This document shows positions 32,467 to 41,906 of a stretch of DNA of 64,000 nucleotides, piece after piece. The notes beneath the pieces are model-generated. The model was not told where the DNA came from and searched no databases. It saw only the letters and a program-made list of their open reading frames with translations. Source of the DNA: Labilibaculum sp. K2S (lineage in GTDB: Bacteria > Bacteroidota > Bacteroidia > Bacteroidales > Marinifilaceae); the NCBI RefSeq assembly GCF_030372765.1, contig NZ_JAUCMW010000010.1, positions 40,364 to 104,363 on the forward strand. The letters are read 5' to 3'. Every line of letters begins with the position of its first letter. Positions within the stretch are counted from its first letter, which is position 1. The position numbers and the translations under genes are program-made.

Positions 32467-34779
32467 TTAAGCGTGCTCAATTACCAAGCTGCTATTCTTT
32501 TCAATTAGGTATTCATCATCAATCAGGAATAAGGAAATATCATCACCTTCTTCGTTGATTACACCAACTTCATCGGCAGAAACTCTCACATTCAGTAAAT
32601 TCCCTCTAAATCGAACTTTGAACGAAAAGGATTTCCATTCTTTTGGAATTAATGGTTTGAATATTAATTGTCCGTTTTGAACTCTCATTCCTCCAAAACC
32701 TTCAACAATCGACATCCATGTTCCGGCCATACTTGTGATATGCAGACCTTCGTGCACTTCCATATTGTAATCGTCAATATCCAAACGGGAAGTTCTTAAA
32801 TACAGATCGTAAGCTCCTTCAATATCGCCGATTTTAGCTGCAAGAATAGAGTGAATACAAGGTGAAAGAGATGATTCATGAAGAGTTCTTGGCTCGTAGA
32901 AATCGTAATTTTTCTTGATTGTTTCTTCATCGAACTGATCTTCGAATAAGTAAACGCCTTGTAAAACATCAGCTTGTTTGATGAAACATGATCGCAGGAT
33001 TCTATCCCATGACCAATGCTGATTGATTGGACGTACTTTAGGATCTAAATCGGCAGCCAGAATTTGTTCTTTATCCAAATAACCATCCTGCTGTAAGAAT
33101 ACACCTGTTTCCTCGTCAACCGGATAATACATGTTATCAATGATATCATTCCATTTTGCCGTTTCAGCATCAAAATCAAATTTCAGATTGCACATGATTT
33201 CATCAAAACGAGAAGAATTGGTTTCCTTCACATGAGCCATAGCTTCCTGAGTATATTTCATACACCAATTCGCTATGGTACTTGTGTACCAGTTGTTGTT
33301 GATGTTATTTTCGTACTCGTTAGGTCCGGTAACACCAAGCATCACGTACTTCTTCTTCGCTTCAGAATAATTAACCCGCTGACTCCAGAATCGTGAAATA
33401 CCAATTAATACATCCAAACCAAATTCTGCTAAATAATCTTTATCATCCGTATGACGGATATAATTGTAAATAGCAAAAGCAATGGCTCCGTTACGGTGAA
33501 TTTCTTCAAAAGTAATCTCCCACTCATTGTGACATTCTTCCCCATTCATTGTTACCATTGGATACAAAGCGGCACCATTGGTAAAACCTAATTTTTCAGC
33601 ATTCTCAATTGCCTTTTGCAAGTGCTTATGACGATAAATCAATAAATTACGGGTAACCTCAGGCTTAGAAGTACTCAAATAGAAGGGAACACAATAAGCT
33701 TCTGTATCCCAATAGGTAGATCCACCATATTTCTCACCGGTAAACCCTTTTGGTCCAATATTTAATCTCTCATCTTCACCCGTATAGGTCTGATTCAATT
33801 GAAAAATATTGAAACGAATGGCTTGTTGAGCAGCAATATCGCCTTCAATAGTAATATCACTGGTAGCCCATTTACCGGCCCATGCAGCTACATGCTCATC
33901 TAAAAGAGAATTATATCCTTTTTTGTATGCTTCTGCAACAAGCTTCCGTGCATCAGTAAGAATTTCATCCTTCCCGTGATTTAATGAACTTAAAACACCT
34001 GCATACTTATATAGGCTAAGTTCTTCTCCTTTTTTAACGTCAAACTCAACGGTGTTGGAAACGTATTTAGTCTCTTCCTTTACAGAAGGTACCATTTCCA
34101 ATTTCTGTCCATCTTTGTATACGTCATATTTCATTCCTATACAAACATGGAAATCCAATTTCTTGGTTTTGGCGGTAATAAAACCTTCACCATTACTGGA
34201 TTTGCACGTTAAAACATCCCAGAACTTCTCATCATAATTCGAATCCTCATTAGCTACGTCTGCATCGAGGTACGGATTGAAACTAATTTTCCCATCAAAA
34301 TTTAGAGCTGTAACAGAATAACGAATTGCACCAACTTCGGAAGTCACAATACTTAAAAATCGTTTTGCATCGACCTTAATTTGGTTCCCGTTCGACATTT
34401 CAGCAACAAATGAACGGATCAAAACACCTTCCTGCATGTTTAATGTGCGAACAAATTCGCTCACTTTACATTTTGCAAGATCAAGCATTTCACCATTGAT
34501 TTTTACATCAATTCCAATCCAGTTTGGCGCATTCAGTACCTTCGCAAAATATTCCGGGTAGCCGTTTTTCCACCAACCTACTCTGGTTTTATCAGGATAA
34601 TAAACACCTGCGACATAAGTTCCTTGTAATGTTTTTCCTGAGTAATGTTCTTCAAACATGGCTCTTTGGCCCATATTTCCATTACCTAGACTAAATATGC
34701 TTTCAGATGAGCGATGATTCTCAGGAGTAAATCCCTCCTCGATCATGCACCATTCATCGTGTTTTAAATATTCATTCAT
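32467..34779 (-). CDS. GH65 maltose phosphorylase
   Basis: The 770-residue protein, without signal peptide, has the GH65 order: N-terminal super-sandwich (~1-260), helical linker, (alpha/alpha)6 barrel (~310-690) and C-terminal beta sheet. The general acid is Glu488 in GVTGPNEYENN, close to Glu487 of the Lactobacillus enzyme. Other family landmarks are YWDTEAYCVPFY, GEECHNEWEITFEE, INQHWSWDR and the phosphate-loop region TSMAGTWMS. It splits maltose with phosphate to glucose and beta-glucose-1-phosphate in the cytoplasm. The adjacent beta-phosphoglucomutase gene (37 nt upstream) uses the latter product, which fixes the assignment. Confidence 0.94.
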   Translation of the reverse strand: MNEYLKHDEWCMIEEGFTPENHRSSESIFSLGNGNMGQRAMFEEHYSGKTLQGTYVAGVYYPDKTRVGWWKNGYPEYFAKVLNAPNWIGIDVKINGEMLDLAKCKVSEFVRTLNMQEGVLIRSFVAEMSNGNQIKVDAKRFLSIVTSEVGAIRYSVTALNFDGKISFNPYLDADVANEDSNYDEKFWDVLTCKSSNGEGFITAKTKKLDFHVCIGMKYDVYKDGQKLEMVPSVKEETKYVSNTVEFDVKKGEELSLYKYAGVLSSLNHGKDEILTDARKLVAEAYKKGYNSLLDEHVAAWAGKWATSDITIEGDIAAQQAIRFNIFQLNQTYTGEDERLNIGPKGFTGEKYGGSTYWDTEAYCVPFYLSTSKPEVTRNLLIYRHKHLQKAIENAEKLGFTNGAALYPMVTMNGEECHNEWEITFEEIHRNGAIAFAIYNYIRHTDDKDYLAEFGLDVLIGISRFWSQRVNYSEAKKKYVMLGVTGPNEYENNINNNWYTSTIANWCMKYTQEAMAHVKETNSSRFDEIMCNLKFDFDAETAKWNDIIDNMYYPVDEETGVFLQQDGYLDKEQILAADLDPKVRPINQHWSWDRILRSCFIKQADVLQGVYLFEDQFDEETIKKNYDFYEPRTLHESSLSPCIHSILAAKIGDIEGAYDLYLRTSRLDIDDYNMEVHEGLHITSMAGTWMSIVEGFGGMRVQNGQLIFKPLIPKEWKSFSFKVRFRGNLLNVRVSADEVGVINEEGDDISLFLIDDEYLIEKNSSLVIEHA

Positions 34780-34815
34780 ATTGATTTCCTTTTAAAAATA
34801 ATCCTACCTATGTCC

Positions 34816-35472
34816 TTAAAAGTTCAATTGACTCATAGAAAACCCGACAAAACCGGGAACTACAATATTTGCTTTTCCCAACACATCAGGAGAACCAATT
34901 CCAACACACTTCATTTTGCCGTTAATTGCAGCTTCAACTCCAGCTTCAGCATCCTCAAATACCACACATTCCGAAGGTGCAACCTTAAGAAGCTCTGCTC
35001 CTTTTAGAAACACTTCCGGATCCGGTTTTGCATTACTCACTTGAGTTCCATCAACAACCACATCAAAATAATCGGTAAGCTCTAACTGATTCAAAATAGT
35101 CATCGCATTTTTACTCGCAGATCCCAAAGCAATCTTCACCCCGTTGGATCTGAGTTCAGTCATAAATTCTTTCACTCCAGGAAGAATTTCATCAGGAGTC
35201 ATTCTTAATATGTACTCCAAATAGTTTTTGTTTTTCTTATCGGCCAATTTAAGTTTAGTTTCCTGATCGAGCTCAACTCCACCAATCGAAAGAAGTATAT
35301 CCAAAGAGGTCATTCGGCTCACACCTTTCAATCTCTCATTATCTTCTTCGGTGAAGTCAAAACCTAACTCGTTTGCTATACTTTTCCATGCGATGTAATG
35401 ATACTTCGCCGTATCAACCACTACTCCATCTAAATCAAATATACATGCACTAATTGTTCCCATTTCAAACAA
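34816..35472 (-). CDS. pgmB: Beta-phosphoglucomutase
   Basis: The 218-residue HAD-superfamily enzyme has motif I DLDGVVVDTAKYHYIAW (nucleophile Asp and general acid/base Asp), the substrate-cap sequence RLKGVSRMTSLD typical of beta-PGM, motif II LGSASKN, Lys in SNAKPDPEVF and motif IV FEDAEAGVEAA. It converts beta-glucose-1-phosphate to glucose-6-phosphate. It lies between the transporter gene (6 nt away) and maltose phosphorylase, giving a compact maltose catabolic operon. Confidence 0.95.
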   Translation of the reverse strand: MFEMGTISACIFDLDGVVVDTAKYHYIAWKSIANELGFDFTEEDNERLKGVSRMTSLDILLSIGGVELDQETKLKLADKKNKNYLEYILRMTPDEILPGVKEFMTELRSNGVKIALGSASKNAMTILNQLELTDYFDVVVDGTQVSNAKPDPEVFLKGAELLKVAPSECVVFEDAEAGVEAAINGKMKCVGIGSPDVLGKANIVVPGFVGFSMSQLNF

Positions 35473-35478
35473 ATATTA

Positions 35479-36876
35479 TTAATTAACAGCTTTATTTTGC
35501 TTAACGAAAGTGACAGAAATTGCCCCTAACAACATTGATACTCCGGCGATCACCATAATGTAAATTGCCTCACCGTTGAAAAAGTATCTTAAAATTTCAC
35601 CGGCAATTATTCCACTAACAATCTGAGGACCTGCGATAGTGAAATTGAAGATTCCCATATACACGCCCATTTTATCAGCAGGCAAAGAGTCCGATAAAAT
35701 AGAATATGGCATCGCTAAAATTGCAGCCCATGCTATTCCTACTCCTGCCATTGGAATCATCCACAAAGCAGCACTCGATGGTACATCAACTTCAGTTATT
35801 AAAAGATTTAAATGAATTAAATCGCCTCCGCTAAACAGGTAAGTTGATAAGAAACCTAACCCTCCTAAAAGCAAGGCTGAAGAATAAACAGTTTTCCTGC
35901 CAAATCGATTCGCCAACCTTGACATTAGAATTGAAAATATAGCAGCAAACAAACTGTAGCCTGCAAACAGAATTCCAACCCAATCTCCTGCGTCCTGAAA
36001 CGATTCCGATTTTACATCAGTAATTGGACATCCCCAGGAATGCTGTGCCAAAGCGTAGGTAGTATATACCCACATCAAATAAAGAGAAAACCAGGAAAAA
36101 AACTGAACAACAGCTAATTGCATCATGGTTTTTGGAGTTTCTTTCAACAGTTTAAAGAATCCAGATAAAGTACTTTTTTCCTTTTTCTCCTTTGAAACAA
36201 CTTCCAAACCTTTATAATCTGCGTATTCTTGAGGTGGATATTCCTTTGTTCGGAAAACAGTCCAAATTACTGATAACAGTAACATACCGCCACCAATATA
36301 AAAAGACCAGATAACTGACGAAGGAACTCCTCCATCAGGATCAACATTACTAACTCCCATCACATTGGTTAAAACAAATGGCAAAATAGATCCTAAAACT
36401 GCTCCTGTATTAATCAGAAAACTTTGAATGGAATATCCTGCATTTCTTTGTTCTTCAGGAGTCATATCTGCAACAAGCGCTCTAAATGGCTGCATCGTAA
36501 TATTAAACGACCCATCCATTAAAGCGAACATCACAGCACCAAATACAAGAGGTGGCATAATTTTAACTGCTATACCTGCATTGGGCATAAAAAACATTGC
36601 CAAAGCAGCAACTACAGCACCTCCTAAAATATAAGGGCCTCTTCGACCAAAACGGTTCCATGTCCGATCACTCGCACCTCCAACAATTGGCTGAACAATT
36701 AATCCCATAACAGGTGCCGCCAACCAAAATAGAGATAAATGATGCAAATCTGCTCCTAAACTTGATAATACACGACTTACGTTTGCTCCTTGCAGGGCAA
36801 ATCCCATCTGTATTCCTAAGAATCCGAAACTGACGTTCCAGATTTGCCAAAAACTTAATCGAGGCTGTTTTTTCAT
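35479..36876 (-). CDS. MFS maltose transporter (SLC45/GPH-like)
   Basis: The 465-residue polytopic protein has twelve predicted helices and the MFS family loop GGASDRTWNRFGRRGPYIL between helices 2 and 3, with RLANRFGRKTVY as the equivalent in the second half. FGFLGIQMGFALQGANVSR near the start is typical of the SLC45-like maltose/sucrose carriers found next to GH65 and pgmB genes in Bacteroidota. It should import maltose across the inner membrane, probably with protons or sodium. It is the first gene of the minus-strand operon; a promoter with perfect boxes lies ~340 bp upstream. Confidence 0.9.
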   Translation of the reverse strand: MKKQPRLSFWQIWNVSFGFLGIQMGFALQGANVSRVLSSLGADLHHLSLFWLAAPVMGLIVQPIVGGASDRTWNRFGRRGPYILGGAVVAALAMFFMPNAGIAVKIMPPLVFGAVMFALMDGSFNITMQPFRALVADMTPEEQRNAGYSIQSFLINTGAVLGSILPFVLTNVMGVSNVDPDGGVPSSVIWSFYIGGGMLLLSVIWTVFRTKEYPPQEYADYKGLEVVSKEKKEKSTLSGFFKLLKETPKTMMQLAVVQFFSWFSLYLMWVYTTYALAQHSWGCPITDVKSESFQDAGDWVGILFAGYSLFAAIFSILMSRLANRFGRKTVYSSALLLGGLGFLSTYLFSGGDLIHLNLLITEVDVPSSAALWMIPMAGVGIAWAAILAMPYSILSDSLPADKMGVYMGIFNFTIAGPQIVSGIIAGEILRYFFNGEAIYIMVIAGVSMLLGAISVTFVKQNKAVN

Positions 36877-37214
36877 TTGTTAGTTAATTATGTCCTTCCT
36901 GTAAATGGGTTGACGTTTTTAATTACAATCATAAACTGTTCTTTAATTTTGACCCATGAACATACGGATCAGATTCCTCAACAATGAGAAATTCAATAAA
37001 CAATTTTTGTTTCAAATAAAATTTTGGAAAAAATAGATCCTGATACAAATCGCATTAATTTGTGTTGCAAAGGACTAACTTAATTATCCAACACAATATA
37101 GTGTTAAACAAATAATAGATCTGTGTAATTTCCATCATTTTATCTGGAAACGAGATCATATTAATAAGGAAGTAAATATAAAATTAAGTCGGAAAAGAGG
37201 TTTCCCTCCACGGT

Positions 37215-37247
37215 CAAAAGTAGAGAAAAAAATACGATATGTCAAAA
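37215..37247 (-). promoter_or_regulatory. Bacteroidota-type promoter of the maltose operon
   Basis: On the minus strand GTTTTG, a 20-nt gap, then TACTTTTG. This matches the Bacteroidota consensus TTTG-N19/20-TAnnTTTG at every fixed position. Transcription would start near 37208 and run into the MFS gene. Confidence 0.75.
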
Positions 37248-37303
37248 CAACTTCAAGCTGAAAGTTTCAAAAGGTCAGTAAAAACAGGCTTAACAACCCG
37301 TAA

Positions 37304-37313
37304 CAAACGATTG
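37304..37313. promoter_or_regulatory. Probable LacI-type half-perfect operator
   Basis: CAAACGATTG differs by one base from the palindrome CAAACGTTTG seen before susC. It lies about 55 bp upstream of the maltose-operon -33 box. Confidence 0.45.
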
Positions 37314-37399
37314 CAACAAATTCAAAAATAAATCCGTTTTTATTCAATTTAAGATGAATTCATAATCTTATTTCATCAAAATAAGCCCTTCCTGCAGAC

Positions 37400-37427
37400 A
37401 AAAAAAGCTGCACAAGGCAACTTTTTT
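37400..37427 (-). terminator. Terminator of the LacI-family regulator gene
   Basis: On the minus strand AAAAAAGTTGC pairs with GCAGCTTTTTT (11 bp, one G:T) over a 5-nt loop and continues in T residues, 20 nt after the stop. Confidence 0.82.
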
Positions 37428-37446
37428 CACACATCAGTATACAATA

Positions 37447-38466
37447 TTATATATGTCTGGTTGACCCTCTTACAATCAAATTGGTTTTAACAACTTTTGT
37501 GACAGGTTCATAATCCATATCTCCTGCAGAAATTCTTTCGACAATTAATTCTGCTGCTTTCAAACCGATCTCAAAACCATGCTGTTCTAGAGTGGTAAGA
37601 GACGGATCAGTTACCCGGGAAACCAAGCCATCCGTAAATCCAACTATAGAAATATCCTCAGGGACTTTTAATCCTAATTTTTTCACCATCAAAAGTGCAC
37701 CGGCTGCAGTTAATTCATTCACGGCAAATATCGCATCCGGTGGTTCAGGCAAAGCCAATAAATCAGGAGTTTTTAGAATTGCCTCATCAAAACTGTCACA
37801 TTTAACAATTAAATTTTCATCGATTGGGATTTTGTGTTTTAACATTGCCTGGCGATAACCTTTCTGACGATTCTGAGCCAATAACATATGCTGGGGTGCC
37901 GATAAATGAGCAATTCTTCTGCACCCAATTTTAATTAGATGCTCTACTGCAGCAAAAGCACCAGCAAAATCATCAACAATTACATTATCTGATGACAAAT
38001 CATTACAAACACGATCAAAAAATACGATTGGAATTCCATTATCCCTTAATTCCTTAAAATGACTGTGATCTTTTGTTTCTTTTGACATAGAAACCAAAAC
38101 TCCATCAACACGACTTGAAAGTAAAGCCTGAACATTAGCAATTTCTCTCACATATGATTCATTTGATTGGAATATCATCACATTGTATCCGGCTTTTGAG
38201 GCAATATCTTCAATTCCACTAATTACCGAAGAAAAAAAATGATGAACAATTTCCGGAATGATCACCCCAATGATATTCGTTTTACTATTTCGCAAACTTA
38301 AAGCTACAGCATTGGGCTTGTAATGCCATTTTTTAGCAAGTTCATTAACAGCCTCCTTAGTTTTAAAACTAATATCAGGATGATCTTTAAGTGCCCTTGA
38401 CACAGTAGAGGCAGAAATTCCTAATTCTTTGGCTATATCTTTAATTGTTACTTGCCCGCTTCTCAT
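37447..38466 (-). CDS. LacI-family transcriptional regulator of the starch/maltose locus
   Basis: The 339-residue protein has the N-terminal helix-turn-helix and hinge (VTIKDIAKELGISASTVSRAL, KPNAVALSLRN) and a periplasmic-binding-protein-like sensor domain (~60-335; IIGVIIPEI, VDGVLVSMSKET, DGIPIVFFDRV, IVGFTDGL, TTLEQHGFEIG). It likely binds maltose or a derivative and controls the flanking genes. It sits between the susC operon (divergent) and the maltose operon. CAAACGTTTG-type sites lie at 38654 and, in weaker form, at 37304. Confidence 0.93.
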   Translation of the reverse strand: MRSGQVTIKDIAKELGISASTVSRALKDHPDISFKTKEAVNELAKKWHYKPNAVALSLRNSKTNIIGVIIPEIVHHFFSSVISGIEDIASKAGYNVMIFQSNESYVREIANVQALLSSRVDGVLVSMSKETKDHSHFKELRDNGIPIVFFDRVCNDLSSDNVIVDDFAGAFAAVEHLIKIGCRRIAHLSAPQHMLLAQNRQKGYRQAMLKHKIPIDENLIVKCDSFDEAILKTPDLLALPEPPDAIFAVNELTAAGALLMVKKLGLKVPEDISIVGFTDGLVSRVTDPSLTTLEQHGFEIGLKAAELIVERISAGDMDYEPVTKVVKTNLIVRGSTRHI

Positions 38467-38653
38467 ATATAATTTGTATATTAATAGATATTAACACCTT
38501 AAGTAAACACGTGTAACAAGATGATTTGGAATATTCTACATATTCCAACTACGCTTGAAACAAGCTTCGTAAATATAGGGAAAATTAAACAAATCTATAG
38601 GTTCGTTTTGGAATTTATTCAGGAATTATAAACTTATATCGATATGTAAATAT

Positions 38654-38680
38654 CAAACGTTTGCGATGACGTTTGCGATG
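38654..38680. promoter_or_regulatory. LacI-type operator with tandem 12-bp repeat
   Basis: CAAACGTTTG (38654-38663) is a perfect palindrome centred on CG, the form of LacI-family operators. ACGTTTGCGATG occurs twice head to tail at 38657-38668 and 38669-38680, giving a second half-site at 12-bp spacing. It lies about 50-75 bp upstream of the probable susC -7 box. Confidence 0.65.
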
Positions 38681-38731
38681 ATTTATTTACACTTAACGAT
38701 CAATCATTTATAAGAAAAATCCATCAACATT

Positions 38732-38739
38732 TATCTTTG
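38732..38739 (+). promoter_or_regulatory. Probable -7 box of the susC promoter
   Basis: TATCTTTG matches TAnnTTTG. No good TTTG is found 19-20 nt upstream, which would fit an activator- or operator-dependent promoter. The leader would be about 145 nt. Confidence 0.45.
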
Positions 38740-38890
38740 ATTACAGAATGAATTAAGGCTAACTTAACGTTAGGGTAATTTTAGAAGGCTAAAAGAGGAA
38801 GAACCCAAGTCGGAAACACGAGTTCATATTTTTATCTAAAACACCTTAACTAATTAACTAATTAACTAATTTATCTTAAATTTCTAATTT

Positions 38891-41800
38891 ATGGAACTTA
38901 ACATTAGTAGACTTAGAAAACTACTTCTTATGCTCGTTATGGTATTTTCATTTACCATGATTCATGCACAGGAAAAAGTAGTTACTGGTTTAGTTACCGA
39001 TGCAAACGATGGCATGGGGATTCCTGGTGTTTCAGTAGTTGTAAAAGGAACGACTATAGGAACAACTACCGACATTGACGGAAATTACACTCTTACAGTA
39101 GACGGCAACGCTACAATTATTTACTCTTTTGTTGGATATCGTCCTCAAGAGATTCTAGTTGGAACACAATCTCAAATCAATGTAATTTTAAGTGTTGAAA
39201 CCGAAAACCTTTCTGAGGTAGTCGTGATTGGTTATGGTACAGTTAAAAAGGAAGACAAAACAGGTTCTGTAACCAGTGTATCTTCAAAAGACTTTAATAA
39301 GGGTAATATTACCTCTCCACAAGACCTTTTAGTAGGTAAATCTTCAGGTGTTGTTATTACATCCGCAGGAGGTGCTCCTGGAAGTGGCTCGACGATTCGA
39401 ATTCGTGGAGGTTCTTCATTAAGAGCATCAAATGATCCATTAATTATAGTTGATGGTATGCCTATTGAAAGTGTAAAAAACAATGTAAGCGGTAGTGCGA
39501 ATGCCCTATCATTCATTAATCCAAATGATATCGAAACCTTTACGGTATTAAAAGATGCATCGGCAACAGCAATTTATGGTTCTAGAGCATCGAATGGTGT
39601 AATCATTGTTACAACAAAAAAAGGAGCTAAAGGAAAACCAATGCAAGTTTCGTATAGCGGTAGTATATCTGTAGCAAGTGCAGTAGATTATATTGATGTT
39701 TATTCTGGTGATCAATTGAGAAAAATTGCTTTATCTAATACTTCTTTATATGATCCTATGAACTACGATAAGCTAGGAACTGATAATACAGATTGGCAGA
39801 AAGAAATTTTCAGAACTGCTGTTTCTCACGATCATAACGTGGCAATATCAGGTTCATATAAAGAACTTCCATATCGTGTTTCATTAGGTTATACCGACCA
39901 AACAGGTATTCTTAAAAATACTGATATGCAAAGATACACAGGAGCCTTAAATCTAAATCCAACATTTTTGGATGATGCCCTTAAGGTAAACATGAATGCA
40001 AAATTCATGATGACCAACAATAATTTTGGAGATGATGGAGCAATTGGTTCTGCTATTTCAATGGATCCAACTCAGCCTGTTTATGATGGAAATCCAGCTT
40101 CGGCAGGATATTACCAATGGCAAAATTATGGTGCTAACCTTGGTACTCCTAACCCTGTTGAACAGGCAATGGCAGTAAATAACAAATCTGATGTATATCG
40201 ATTTGTTGGAAACCTAAAGTTAAACTACACTCTGCCATATGTAAAAGGTTTGCAAGCTAATCTAAACTTAGCAACTGATTACACTGAAAGTGATGGTCAA
40301 AATAATCGTCCAACAACTTCACCATCAACCCTTGTTCCTTCGGCTTGGGGTAAATTGAGTGATTATACAGCAAAGAATAAAAATAATCTTTTGGATTTCT
40401 ACTTAAACTACAATAAAGAGTTTAACGAAGATCACAGACTGGATGTCACAGCAGGATATTCATGGCAGCATTTTGAAAGAGAAGGTACAGATTATACCAG
40501 ATCTGTTGAAGATTCCGATCACCCATTACAAGTAGATAATGAGTCTGAATTTAAAACTGAAAACTATTTAATTTCGTTTTTTGGTCGTTTAAATTACGCT
40601 TTCAAAAACAAATATCTTTTAACAGGAACATTCCGTTACGATGGATCCTCTAAATTCTATTCGGGACCTTCCGCACCAAAAGATAAAATGTGGGGATTCT
40701 TCCCTTCTGCAGCATTTGCATGGAAAATTCACGAAGAATCATTTATTAAAAATATTGACCAGATTTCTAACTTAAAACTTAGATTGGGTTGGGGTATCAC
40801 TGGGCAGCAAGATATCACCGATGAAAACTATCCTGCTCAAGCCAAATATGACATTTCACGAGGCGGATATTACTACTATATCAACGGTAGATACATTCCG
40901 ACCTTACGTCCTGGAACTTATGACCCGGATATTAAATGGGAAGAAACAACAACTCAGAATATTGGTGTCGACTTTGGATTCTTAAACAATAGAATTAACG
41001 GTTCGGTTGATTACTATTTCAGAGAAACCACAGACATGATCAACGAAGTAACTATTCCTAGTGGAAGTAACTTTTCAAACACATTAATTACAAATGTTGG
41101 TAGCTTGGAAAATAAAGGTATTGAGGTTTCTTTGAACTTTGTACCGGTTTCTACTCCAGATATGTCTCTAAATATTGGATTCAACTTCTCTCATAATAAG
41201 AATGAAGTTACAAAGTTATTATTAACTGATGATCCTAATTATATTGGTGTTACAGAAGGTAGTGGTATGACGGGTGTTACACAAATTACCAGAGTAGGAG
41301 AAGCTGCTCATTCATTCTTTGTAAACAAGCAAATTTATGATTCCAACGGGAAACCAATTGAAGGTTTATATGAAGATATAGCTGGAAATGGTGGCGTTAT
41401 TAATGGTGATAATGCAAACAAATACATCTATCATAGTCCAACACCAGAATACACTTACGGTTTTTCTGCACGCTTTAACTACAAGCAATTTGACATGTCT
41501 ACATCCTTGCGTGCCAATATTGGCAACTATGTTTTAAATCAAGTTGCTTCAGGTGCTTCCTATGATCAAATGCAGCAAATTGGATATTGGAAAAATATGC
41601 CTAGCCATTTGAGTAAAACCAACTTTGTAAAACGTCAATTCACATCTGACTATTTTGTTGAAAATGCGTCATTCCTAAAAATGGATAACATTAGCGCAGG
41701 TTATACCTTTAGTAAATTTGCCGGACAGGATATCAATGCCCGAGTTAGTTTTACTGTTCAAAATGTGTTTACAATTACTAAATATTCTGGATTAGATCCC

Positions 41801-41893
41801 GAAGTTGGAGAAAAAGATGACAGGTCGGGTATTGACAACAACTTATATCCAAGACCCCGCACATTTACATTGGGCGTAAATTTAACATTCTAA
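38891..41893 (+). CDS. susC: SusC-family TonB-dependent outer-membrane transporter
   Basis: The 1000-residue protein has a signal peptide (MLVMVFSFTMIHAQ), a carboxypeptidase-regulatory-like N-terminal domain (~30-110; VTGLVTDANDGMGIPGVSVV, GTTTDIDGNYTL), the SusC box VVIGYGTVKKEDKTGSV, a plug domain (RIRGGSSLRASNDPLIIVDG, DASATAIYGSRASNGVIIVTT) and a beta barrel to the terminal Phe (PRPRTFTLGVNLTF). It takes up maltooligosaccharides through the outer membrane with TonB energy and SusD as lid. It is first in the operon susC-susD-susE-susF-like-GH13. Confidence 0.96.
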   Translation: MELNISRLRKLLLMLVMVFSFTMIHAQEKVVTGLVTDANDGMGIPGVSVVVKGTTIGTTTDIDGNYTLTVDGNATIIYSFVGYRPQEILVGTQSQINVILSVETENLSEVVVIGYGTVKKEDKTGSVTSVSSKDFNKGNITSPQDLLVGKSSGVVITSAGGAPGSGSTIRIRGGSSLRASNDPLIIVDGMPIESVKNNVSGSANALSFINPNDIETFTVLKDASATAIYGSRASNGVIIVTTKKGAKGKPMQVSYSGSISVASAVDYIDVYSGDQLRKIALSNTSLYDPMNYDKLGTDNTDWQKEIFRTAVSHDHNVAISGSYKELPYRVSLGYTDQTGILKNTDMQRYTGALNLNPTFLDDALKVNMNAKFMMTNNNFGDDGAIGSAISMDPTQPVYDGNPASAGYYQWQNYGANLGTPNPVEQAMAVNNKSDVYRFVGNLKLNYTLPYVKGLQANLNLATDYTESDGQNNRPTTSPSTLVPSAWGKLSDYTAKNKNNLLDFYLNYNKEFNEDHRLDVTAGYSWQHFEREGTDYTRSVEDSDHPLQVDNESEFKTENYLISFFGRLNYAFKNKYLLTGTFRYDGSSKFYSGPSAPKDKMWGFFPSAAFAWKIHEESFIKNIDQISNLKLRLGWGITGQQDITDENYPAQAKYDISRGGYYYYINGRYIPTLRPGTYDPDIKWEETTTQNIGVDFGFLNNRINGSVDYYFRETTDMINEVTIPSGSNFSNTLITNVGSLENKGIEVSLNFVPVSTPDMSLNIGFNFSHNKNEVTKLLLTDDPNYIGVTEGSGMTGVTQITRVGEAAHSFFVNKQIYDSNGKPIEGLYEDIAGNGGVINGDNANKYIYHSPTPEYTYGFSARFNYKQFDMSTSLRANIGNYVLNQVASGASYDQMQQIGYWKNMPSHLSKTNFVKRQFTSDYFVENASFLKMDNISAGYTFSKFAGQDINARVSFTVQNVFTITKYSGLDPEVGEKDDRSGIDNNLYPRPRTFTLGVNLTF

Positions 41894-41906
41894 AATATTA
41901 CAACAG

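Larger units (their letters stand above)
36877..37446. other. Upstream region of the MFS-pgmB-GH65 operon
   Basis: 570 bp holding, from right to left, the LacI-gene terminator (37400-37427), a near-operator (37304-37313), a well-formed promoter (37215-37247) and a long untranslated leader of about 330 nt in which I see no gene or recognised riboswitch. Confidence 0.6.
38467..38890. other. Divergent control region between lacI-type gene and susC
   Basis: 424 bp. Contains a palindromic operator and a 12-bp tandem duplication (38654-38680), a TATCTTTG -7 box (38732-38739), and three copies of TTAACTAA just before susC (about 38847-38870). No gene. Confidence 0.6.
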
